A stretch of DNA of 64,000 bases, taken from Prostheceraeus crozeri (lineage: Eukaryota > Platyhelminthes > Polycladida > Euryleptidae). The stretch spans positions 518,750 through 582,749 of the forward strand of contig CAJQUW010004442.1 in the NCBI GenBank assembly GCA_907163375.1. Reading direction: 5' to 3'. The notes under the pieces are model-generated. The model worked only from the letters and a program-made list of their open reading frames with translations. It made no database searches and was not told where the DNA came from. Of this stretch, positions 8,360 through 16,335 are shown in pieces (position 1 is the stretch's first letter; each line of letters opens with the position of its first letter). The position numbers and the translations under genes were made by a program.

Positions 8360-11300
8360 TTATTCCCACGTGTCATCATCATCACTTAAATTACTCTCAC
8401 AGACGATTGTTTGAAATATTTCAGCTTGAATATCTTCTCCGTTATAAGGTAACATAATTTCATTTTCATCAGGTGCTTGACGTTTAAGAATATTTATTTG
8501 ACCAGAAAATTTTTTTTCTTCAGTATTATTATTTTTATCAGGAATACTAATTCCAGTTTCTAAAGATCTTTTCCATGGTTTATTAACTGTAGTCGATAAT
8601 GTTTTCCCCGAATATAATTTTAGAAAATCTTCTACTTTTACTTTATCTTGTGAATATCCTTTGAATGTTTTCTTTTCACTAAGTCTCCCTTGCTCATCTA
8701 CAGTAATACAGTATTTTACTTTAGGTGCAATAAACATTGCAAAAATAATTCCACCATTTCCATAATCATTTTTCCCTTGACACAATTCTCCTCCAACATA
8801 TCCAGCAGCGTCTAATTTATTAAAGAGCTCATTGGAAATATATATTGAATCAGTATCTGTATAATGAATGTATTTTTCTTTGAAACCATTAATTTCTAAA
8901 ATAAAGTTATTCATGATTCTTCTAGAGTGAGAAAGAATAAAAGAACCTAAGTGTGATGGCATGAATGACGTCTTCCCATCTTTTACAATATTAGTTTTGA
9001 GAAATTCATCATCTTCCATTTCTACTTTCGCTAAATATTGTTCATCATTTAATTTTTCATAATCTTTTACTTCTTGAGTGAAATTTTTTCTCAATGTATT
9101 CTCATTCCATAAATGATATTTAGTGGTGATATCTTTCTGCACAGTTTTGCCATATAGCGAATTCATCAATAATTTAATTAACTCATCACCTACAGTATTT
9201 CCTTCTGTTTTATATCTTTTTCTCAAATTAAAAAGTTTTTCAATATAATTTCGAAATGGTGAAACTTGATAATTTTTTTCATAAATTATACCATCAGTAA
9301 TATGTAAGATTTTTCCCCCACATCTAACAATTTCTTGTATGTCTACAGAAGTTAATACATCATAACATATACCATTTCTAAACCTGATTACTTTTACATG
9401 AGAATTATTATTTTGATTTTTAACTTTATCTTTTATAGGAACTGGTTGGAAAAACATATCATTCGGATATTGAAACACAACAGAGAATATTCCAGTTTTA
9501 GGTCTAAATATTTGAGTATTAAATTTATATACTATTTCCCGCTCTTCTTCTTGACGAAATTTTCTAGCTGATTCAGCTTTAGGGTATTCTGAATTTTCAT
9601 CATACATAGCTGATGGATATAAAGATGTTGCATCAAAAGCCATTAGAAATTCATTTTTTGTTCAAGTAGTTGATTTGAAATTTTCTTACAAATTTCAGTT
9701 TTATCTCCTAAATCTCGATACTGTTTCATTAAATCTATTAAATTACTTCCAGGGGACAAAGCCCCACCAGCGTAGCGACCAAGGGACAAAGTCCCCCCAG
9801 CGCAGCGACCAGGTAAATACTGTTTTAATATTGGTAACAAGATGCTACAAAATGGCGATATGTATTTTCTTATATTTGCTGAAACTCTTCCACCTTTAAC
9901 AGATTTTCTAATATAATTTCTAGCCCATAAATCTATATGAGAATGAATATTTATATTGTCATTTTGTACGCTTTTCATCCAACCGTTAAATGTTAAAGCA
10001 GAGGATGTTAAATTAGTAGTTATATCTTCACCAACTAAATCTCGCATAACATTATTATATTTGTAGATACAAAAAGCTAAAGAAAGAATATCGTTAACTA
10101 AATATGGTCTCCATTCATTTTCTTTTTCTTTATAATTTTCATGTGTTATGTCTCCAATTTCATAATTTAATTTACACACATTCGTAGGAATTTTAAAATT
10201 CTCACACCATTTAGAAAGACTTGTTTTTACATGTTGATAACTACATTTCATTATAATAGTTTGAAGTGCTAATTTACCTGAAGGTGAATCTTTTTCATAT
10301 TGTTTTTAAATCTAAGAGATTTTTGAATATATCTACTAACACATTCAGTTGTATAAGGATTTTGTAATGAAGCAGTCAATATTCCTCTTGAAGTTTTAAG
10401 AGGCGGTTTAGATAATTTAAAATTAGCTTTTATCGGAAAATAGGAATCAAAACCTGATGAATTGTGAGCTATTAAAGTTACTCTCGAATAATTAAATTTT
10501 CCAAGAGTTTTAAAAAATTGATGGATCGGACATACGTCCTCTGGGTTTCCCCCGATCGGACATTCATCATCCTCAGTTCTCGTAAATATTTTCACACAAT
10601 TTTGAAGTTTATTAAATTCTAATTCAGTTAAATTATTATACTCATTAATCTGTTTTTTAAGTTTTTTAATTTCATCTTCATCTTTTGATCGTTTAATTTT
10701 AATCATATCACTTAACAAACGTGTTTCTAATTCTTTCAATCTTTGTTTCGGTAAACAACATATAAATTTATTAAAATTAATAGCTCCTACAGCATAAGGA
10801 ATAGGATGAGCTGTTGAACAGTTAGGATCGGGAAAAGTTTCGAGATCCCAAATATATGTTGAACCATAGTCAATTTTTTTCTTTGTTATGATTTTATATG
10901 GACGCGTTGTTAGATTTTCATCAGTAACTGTTTTATATATGGGTTTGAAATTATTTTCAATTTCTCTAATAGCTTTTAATTTATGAGATTTATTAATTAA
11001 ACAATAGTGACCAATTGTTGAACCTGCGTGAAAATAATTGTAATAAACATAATTATGAAACGTTTCAATTCCTCTAGGATTTAAATGACGATTGGCAGGA
11101 CTATAATATTGAACGCATTCTCCAAAATATTTATTGAATTGAGAAAATTTGCAGTTTGACATTACTCCTGTTCTAGATGTGGCTTTCTCTTTATATAAAA
11201 AATTATTAAACATTTCTTTCATCATTTCTCCTTGTTCTTCATTAAAACCTCGTAAAACATTATAACATTTAATGAAACAAAAATCTTCAGAAGGAATATA

Positions 11301-11899
11301 ACAATATTCACCGAAATATTCTTTGATTCTATATTTCATATTAATCCCTGCCCCTCTATGCGATCTTTGTACTAACTTCATTCCAAAATCTTCATATTTA
11401 ATATTACCTGTAAAAATCCATTCGTTAGCATCGGATTTCTCATCCAGATTCGAAAACCATGTTTCAAATGATTTTTTATTATAGAAGGTTACGTAAAAAT
11501 TTTGAATTATATTTTCCTGATCTTTAACAACTTTTCCAAGTAAATTAATAATTTTACCATTTGCTAAAAGTTTCCGCATATCATTTACTACATTAATAAA
11601 AGATACATTTTCATATTTAATTTCATTTGGATTAAATAAATTACATAAATCATCACCAAGTTCATCCTTAATTCTATCATCAAAAAAGATATCAGTAATA
11701 GGAGTTTCTAATATTTCTTTTGTTCCACTTTTCTGTTTTTTAGTATTACGTCTAATACTACGCCTAGTACGTTTCTGTTTTTTAATACGTTTACTACGTT
11801 TACTACAGTATGTTTAATTTGCGCATCAAACTCAGCAGTTTGTTTCTTGATTAATTCATCAATCCTAGACGTTTGTCCGAGAGACATTTCACGATTCAT
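8360..11899 (-). pseudogene. POLB: DNA polymerase B, protein-primed type (Polinton A version)
   Basis: Family B polymerase landmarks appear in the right order on the minus strand: an exonuclease I motif D-L-E-T-F-P-D (near 10830-10850), exonuclease II H-N-S-S-G-F-D-S (near 10440-10465), polymerase motif A D-A-T-S-L-Y-P-S (near 9610-9635), motif B L-L-M-N-S-L-Y-G-K-T (near 9150-9175) and motif C Y-T-D-T-D-S (8842-8866). The enzyme would copy the linear element from its ends. The region looks broken, with a few breaks. Mini-hairpins lie in it at 9752-9795 and 10528-10539. It does not resemble the polymerase at the same locus in B, which reads the other way. Confidence 0.88.
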
Positions 11900-11948
11900 A
11901 TTTTTTAAAAGAAAAAATGAATTTTTACATAGAACCTCGGTTCCGTTT

Positions 11949-12254
11949 TTACATATACACAGGAATATGTAATTGATGTAATGTTTCTAATTCATGTGCT
12001 GTTAAATGTTCTTTCTTAACCAACCACCATAAATTATTATACGCCAAAAATACTCGGAAACTTCTTAAACAAAGTGGAAAGTCTTTTGTTTTAACACACG
12101 GTTTAATACCATGTTTTGTTTTATAATCTGTAACGAGCGCTACGTATTGATGATGATAATAAAATCTAATTTCTTTCTTCGAATTTACAGGATTTGTAGG
12201 ATGACGATAATCTTTTAAAACTGGTACATGCTCTATCTTATAATCATTCAACAT
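11949..12254 (-). CDS. Small protein of unknown function, A-specific
   Basis: This 101-residue frame lies between the polymerase and the ATPase, inside the segment that is unique to A. It is rich in His, Tyr and Trp, with a W-W-L-V-K-K-E-H-L-T-A-H-E-L-E-T-L-H end. I do not recognise it. Having its own start just after an AT-rich gap and lying in the same direction as the polymerase suggests it is a real gene of that cassette. A mini-hairpin (GGAACCGAGGTTC-type, near 11934-11947) follows its stop. Confidence 0.5.
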   Translation of the reverse strand: MLNDYKIEHVPVLKDYRHPTNPVNSKKEIRFYYHHQYVALVTDYKTKHGIKPCVKTKDFPLCLRSFRVFLAYNNLWWLVKKEHLTAHELETLHQLHIPVYM

Positions 12255-12327
12255 ATTTTTTTTATTTTTATTAACAAAAAATTTATAAGAAAAAATTATT
12301 CGGTCACTCCGCGAAAATATTTTCTAT

Positions 12328-12366
12328 CGACTTTCAGTCGGGGCGAAGCCCCTCGAGGCGAAGCCT
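12328..12366. repeat. Mini-hairpin cluster after the ATPase gene
   Basis: CGAC-TTTCA-GTCG (12328-12340), GGGGC-GAA-GCCCC (12340-12352) and AGGC-GAA-GCCT (12356-12366) follow one another at the 3' end of the ATPase gene, exactly where homology between A and B resumes. B has AT-rich 28-bp tandem repeats there instead (about 57300-57405). Confidence 0.85.
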
Positions 12367-13060
12367 AGTCAGAGAACAATTGTTCGATAACTCTATCATG
12401 AATTTTTTTATCAATATTAATTGTAATGAATCCATAATCTTTTGACCAAGCATTGTTACACGATTGTTTAAATTCATCTTTATTTCTTACGCATAAATCT
12501 CTTAACAAATCACTTAAGTTTCTTGCATTTATTTCAAATAGTATAAATATATTTGCATTCTTTCTAATAACACTTCCGTCTAATGAATACATACTTTGTG
12601 TTAAATAAAAAACACTACAGTTATTATGTCTACCTCTTGTGAAATAATTTCTCTGAACTGACTGATTTCTATCATTAACACAATCATCAAAAATTACACA
12701 ATGTTTCATTGTTTTATCTAGTTTACTAGGATCTTGCATATTACCACTATCATCTATTAATTGTATTTTTATATGTTTATTTTTATTAGATTCTACTAAC
12801 TGATTATTTTTTGCTGCTTCTTCACACCACGAACTTATTTCTTCTTCATCTTCAGATTTTTCATATTCTTTGAATAATGAAGCAATTGCTGTTTTTTTAA
12901 GATTATTTTCAAATCCATATTTTAAAAATTGATAGACGGGTTGTTCTGTCGTTGTTGTATAAATTATAAGATTGTTATAATCCAAAAAATTTGGAGTCGT
13001 TAAAATTTTAAATAATAGATATGTTTTTCCACAACCTGATCTTCCACAAATAACTGACAA
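12365..13060 (-). CDS. ATP: Genome-packaging ATPase, A32/FtsK-HerA type
   Basis: Residues 6-13 read G-R-S-G-C-G-K-T (Walker A), residues 121-126 read C-V-I-F-D-D (Walker B), and residues 144-156 hold R-H-N-N-C-S-V-F-Y-L-T-Q-S, matching the sensor region of A32-like viral packaging ATPases. These motors pump the genome into the capsid in NCLDVs, adintoviruses and, by inference, Polintons. It lies between the polymerase and penton-type genes as is usual for the group. A ~100-bp segment just upstream of the first Met also resembles coding sequence. B carries a closely similar copy near 57410-58190. Confidence 0.85.
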   Translation of the reverse strand: MSVICGRSGCGKTYLLFKILTTPNFLDYNNLIIYTTTTEQPVYQFLKYGFENNLKKTAIASLFKEYEKSEDEEEISSWCEEAAKNNQLVESNKNKHIKIQLIDDSGNMQDPSKLDKTMKHCVIFDDCVNDRNQSVQRNYFTRGRHNNCSVFYLTQSMYSLDGSVIRKNANIFILFEINARNLSDLLRDLCVRNKDEFKQSCNNAWSKDYGFITINIDKKIHDRVIEQLFSD

Positions 13061-13223
13061 AACTTTATTAGATAAATTTGGATGATGATTAAATTTAAGT
13101 TTTTTTTATTAAATGGAGGTAGTTCACTCATTTTTTAATAAATAAAATTTATTTTTATTTTTTTTATTTTTTGTTTCTAAAGAAGAAGAAGAAAATTAGA
13201 CTTCTCTAGCTTCGCGTAGGAGT

Positions 13224-14012
13224 TTATACCTCCCGAACCAAAAGATCTATCATAATCTCTTCACCTCCAAAATTTATTTCTTGTCCTTTTTCATCAGTGA
13301 TTCTCATGTTAATGTTGTTAATAGTTTTTCTTGTAATAGGGAAATATATTAATGTTTGGGGAAATACATTTAATCTATAACCAATGGGTACAGTAAAAGC
13401 TGGAAAACTGAATATTAAATTTGACAATTTACCATTTATATATCCTCCTTCAATAATGTCACAATGTACAACAATTGAATTTATTTCAGTTATTTTTGGA
13501 ATCTTCTCACCTAAATGATAACCTTGACTATAGGTTTGTTTATTAAATCCTAATAGCTTTGACAATGATCTATCATGATTAAAATCAACTTGATGATTTT
13601 CGTCTAAAGTAAGAGAAAATTTATTGACTGCCGGTTCAACTGCAAAATGTAATTGTTTCTTATCTTTAAATGGTATACCTAAATGTCTCTTAATTTCATT
13701 TGATATTGATTCAACTTCGTAAGAACCAGGAAGAAAAGTTAATATTTTCCATGTTTTTCCTTTATCAGTAGAATATCTAAATTGATCATTCACATCTTTT
13801 ATAACATTTTGAATAGTGTTAAATGTAGAGAAACTAGTCAATGCAATTTGATAATTTTTATTTTGTTCCAAATGTAGAATGGGTTCTAAATTACAAGTGT
13901 GTGATGAAGCAGTTGTTATAATTTTTAACGTCGTACTAAATTTTGATGAACCCAAAATCTCTGTCAAATTTTCTAAATGATTATTAATTTTGTCTAAATC
14001 TGCTGAACACAT
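13224..14012 (-). CDS. Minor capsid protein, penton (single jelly-roll) type
   Basis: The 262-residue protein shows the Polinton penton-type pattern: N-Y-Q-I-A-L-T-S-F-S-T-F-N-T-I (residues ~55-70), R-Y-S-T-D-K-G-K-T-W and a P-G-S-Y-E-V-E-S-I-S-N-E-I motif, then a beta-rich C-terminal half with N-L-I-F-S-F-P-A-F. These features recur in the second capsid gene of Polintons, predicted to form the fivefold vertices. The gene directly follows the ATPase on the same strand, and B has a full-length copy at 58240-59043. The frame looks whole. Confidence 0.75.
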   Translation of the reverse strand: MCSADLDKINNHLENLTEILGSSKFSTTLKIITTASSHTCNLEPILHLEQNKNYQIALTSFSTFNTIQNVIKDVNDQFRYSTDKGKTWKILTFLPGSYEVESISNEIKRHLGIPFKDKKQLHFAVEPAVNKFSLTLDENHQVDFNHDRSLSKLLGFNKQTYSQGYHLGEKIPKITEINSIVVHCDIIEGGYINGKLSNLIFSFPAFTVPIGYRLNVFPQTLIYFPITRKTINNINMRITDEKGQEINFGGEEIMIDLLVREV

Positions 14013-14040
14013 TTTTAAACTAAAAAAATTAAATAAATAT

Positions 14041-14145
14041 TATAGATAAAAATCGTAGATAAAAATCGTAGATAAAAATCATAGATAAAAATCATAGATA
14101 AAAATCATAGATAAAAATCATAAATAAAAATCATAGCTAAAAATT
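14041..14145. repeat. 13-bp tandem repeat upstream of the conserved unknown gene's 3' end
   Basis: About eight copies of TAGATAAAAATCR run between the penton-type gene and the next gene. In B this spacer (59044-59085) is short and lacks the array, so it expanded in A alone. Confidence 0.85.
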
Positions 14146-15043
14146 AGAAACAACATATTTCAGCTACACTTTTATAATCCTCTTCATTTAGAATTTTCTT
14201 TTCTAACAGTCTTTTCAATATAGCATGAATTTCATTGAAACTAGAATTATGTCCTTCTTTTATTGCAGATATTATAGTATTTAATCTATTTAGTAATTCT
14301 TGTGGATCATCTGGTAAAAATATGGTTGTTTCTGTTTTCTGTTTTTCAGATAAACCTTTTCCTACTTTAACTCCCGTTGTTAATAAATTTTCTAATTGTT
14401 TATAACGTCTAAGAGATTTTACTGCACAAACTCTATCTAACATAGCTTTATATTTTATAAGATCATCTACAGCATAATTATTTAAATCTGCTCCTCTTAA
14501 AAGATTAACAAAATTTCTATCTAAATTAAAAGGAGATTTATCTGGTGAAAAAATTAAACCTCGAAAAGGTTGTGGAAATATTTCTTTTTGTCCGAGATAA
14601 AATCTAGGTATTGTTTTTCCATCTATAAATGAAATAGAATGTTCAAATTGCATAGATTTTGGTAATTTCTTATTAATGTTTGATTCTAGTAATCCATAGT
14701 CATCTAATATAGTTTTGTGCTCTGGATCTGTTATATCAATTTGTTTATCATTATTTGTAATTTCTTTTTCAAGAGTTTTAAATGGTTTCATAGTTTTCTC
14801 AAAATCAGTTTTTACTTGCTCGGTTTGCTGCATTTTTTCAAACATATCAGATTGAATACCAGCTTTTATCATTCTATGTTGAAGATGATTTTCTTTCATA
14901 ATATTGCTTTGTTTTATTAACTCTTCTAATTGTTTAATTCTTTTAAAATTATCAGCTTTAATTTTATCCATTTTTAAAATATTTGAAAATAATATTTGAT
15001 TTGATGAAATATTGATTATAATATTTGAATTTTGTGGTAACAT
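14144..15043 (-). CDS. Conserved Polinton protein of unknown function
   Basis: The 299-residue protein has a helical N-terminal third (residues 25-100, Lys/Glu/Gln-rich), a central P-R-F-Y-L-G-Q-K-E-I-F-P-Q-P-F-R-G-L-I-F block, and a helical C-terminus ending A-E-I-C-C-F. The true start may be the internal Met of M-D-K-I-K-A-D-N-F (about 14971), since B keeps that context. It is conserved in B and lies between penton-type and membrane-protein genes, so a structural role is plausible. I do not recognise the family. Confidence 0.55.
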   Translation of the reverse strand: MLPQNSNIIINISSNQILFSNILKMDKIKADNFKRIKQLEELIKQSNIMKENHLQHRMIKAGIQSDMFEKMQQTEQVKTDFEKTMKPFKTLEKEITNNDKQIDITDPEHKTILDDYGLLESNINKKLPKSMQFEHSISFIDGKTIPRFYLGQKEIFPQPFRGLIFSPDKSPFNLDRNFVNLLRGADLNNYAVDDLIKYKAMLDRVCAVKSLRRYKQLENLLTTGVKVGKGLSEKQKTETTIFLPDDPQELLNRLNTIISAIKEGHNSSFNEIHAILKRLLEKKILNEEDYKSVAEICCF

Positions 15044-15129
15044 TGGAATACAGCAAAAACATTTTACTGAACAAATTATTTTTTTATTGCTTTGTTGTTT
15101 GACATCTTTTCGTTTAAAGTTTTCTCGTT

Positions 15130-15864
15130 TTAAGTTTTGTTTAATAAAGTTTTGTTTAATAAAGTTTTGCTTAAATTTTCGCTTAAAGTTTTTAGCTCTT
15201 CTAAAATAATTTTATCATTTTCTTCATTAGAAATTTTACCATCAGTAAAAGTTTTACCATCACTCGAAATTTTGCCATCCTGTTTATTCTTATCATCAAC
15301 TTTTTCGGACTGTAATTGAAAGGTTTGATTTACTTCATTAGCTATTTGATCAAATTTTTCAATCTCATCTAACGTAATAACATTATCATCACATACTCTT
15401 TGAAAGTAGTAGTGTAATTTGTCATAAACTTCTTTAATATGTAAATGCTTAGTTTTTAATGATTTTCGTTTCTTAGTTATTAAAGATTTATCTAACATTG
15501 TAACAAGTGAAGTTGCAAAAACACCCGTACCTGTTAAAGCTGTAGCAACAACAGGAATTGTAAGAACGCCAGATGAAATGACAATTGTTAAAGCACCTAA
15601 ACTTATTGTTAAGAATATGCCAATTCCTTGTGTTACATTCTTAACTTTGGTCCATCTCTTTCTTAATTTTTTATAATGCTCTAATCTTAATAATAATTGA
15701 GATTCCTTATCTTTCATATAGCGTACTCTATCTTTGTGTTTTTCTTTATTCATTTTTTCAATGTCCATTAAAGTAGAACTACGTTCATATGATAACGAAG
15801 GATATATTCTTGCGGTTTCTTCCACTTTTGTTTCATCCATTTTTAAAGAAATATTTTTAGTCAC
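15130..15864 (-). CDS. Two-pass membrane protein with cytoplasmic coiled coil
   Basis: The 244-residue protein has a charged N-terminal helix (residues 35-75), a hydrophobic hairpin (about 79-123, two likely membrane segments rich in Gly, Ile, Val, Thr), then a basic turn K-K-R-K-S-L-K and a helical C-terminus. A D-G-K-x-x-x-D-G-K repeat lies near residues 190-215. It is the last gene before the right end in both A and B. A small membrane protein in this place could serve particle entry or assembly; that is inference. The frame looks whole. The C-terminal repeat N-K-T-L-L-N-K-T comes from a short DNA duplication. Confidence 0.6.
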   Translation of the reverse strand: MTKNISLKMDETKVEETARIYPSLSYERSSTLMDIEKMNKEKHKDRVRYMKDKESQLLLRLEHYKKLRKRWTKVKNVTQGIGIFLTISLGALTIVISSGVLTIPVVATALTGTGVFATSLVTMLDKSLITKKRKSLKTKHLHIKEVYDKLHYYFQRVCDDNVITLDEIEKFDQIANEVNQTFQLQSEKVDDKNKQDGKISSDGKTFTDGKISNEENDKIILEELKTLSENLSKTLLNKTLLNKT

Positions 15865-16335
15865 ATGATATATTTTGAAAACCTGAAAGATGGATAAAAT
15901 TCATGAATTTGAAATTCTCAATTTTTATGATTTTCGGTGTCCTGGAACGGTCATGATTTAAGCGAGAAAATTGTAATTCTCAAATTTGAGATTCTCAACT
16001 TTTATGATTTTCGGTGTCCTGGAACGGTCATGATTTAAGCGAGAAAATTGTAATTCTCAAATTTGAGATTCTCAACTTTTATGATTTTCGGTGTCCTGGA
16101 ATGGTCATGATTTTAAGGGTGAAAATTGTAATTCTCAAATTTTGAGATTTTGAAAATTTTGAAAAATTGGGTATTTTTAAAAACGGTTAAATTTTCGCCC
16201 TTCGGCCTTCGGCCACGTGAAATTTGAAGTCTACCTAAATTTTTGAAATTTTTGAAATTTTGATTTTTTGAAAAAACCCGCAAAAGTGTGACATCCGGCG
16301 CAAGCGAAGCGAAGCGTCGCGCCGGATGTCACACT
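15865..16335. repeat. Right terminal region of Polinton A with 77-bp tandem repeats
   Basis: Three copies with a 77-bp period (each holding TTTTCGGTGTCCTGGAAYGG, starting at 15931, 16008 and 16085) lie inside the end. The same word in either orientation occurs in both ends of B (43360-43450 and 60886-60910), so it is a shared subterminal motif. Between 16190 and 16280 is AT-rich sequence with GGCC-TTC-GGCC (16204-16214). Confidence 0.8.
16285..16335. repeat. 51-bp perfect terminal palindrome of Polinton A
   Basis: Two 17-bp arms, AGTGTGACATCCGGCGC (16285-16301) and its exact reverse complement (16319-16335), enclose a 17-bp spacer containing GAAGC repeats. The outer edge ends in ...CACT and is followed at once by LINE coding sequence, so I place the element's end at 16335. 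B begins with AGTAATGG, sharing only the AGT start. Confidence 0.75.

Larger units (their letters stand above)
1..16335 (+). mobile_element. Polinton A (adintovirus-like), right ~16 kb, left end outside window
   Basis: The gene set is diagnostic of Polintons: adenain-like protease, DDE integrase, hexon-like major capsid protein, penton-like minor capsid protein, A32/FtsK-like ATPase and protein-primed-type DNA polymerase B. Base 1 aligns with base 44328 of Polinton B, which starts at 43041, so about 1.3 kb of A's left end is missing from the window. The right end is inferred at 16335, where a palindrome ending in CT meets LINE coding sequence. Most shared genes look alike in A and B apart from the polymerase segment. 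The element looks broken, with about five breaks, and many capsid genes remain open. The direct duplication at its ends cannot be tested here. Confidence 0.93.

Noticed and set aside
9675-9899. Plus-strand frame with repeated K-P-H-Q-R-S-D-Q-G
   Set aside because: Antisense shadow of the polymerase over a duplicated mini-hairpin block.
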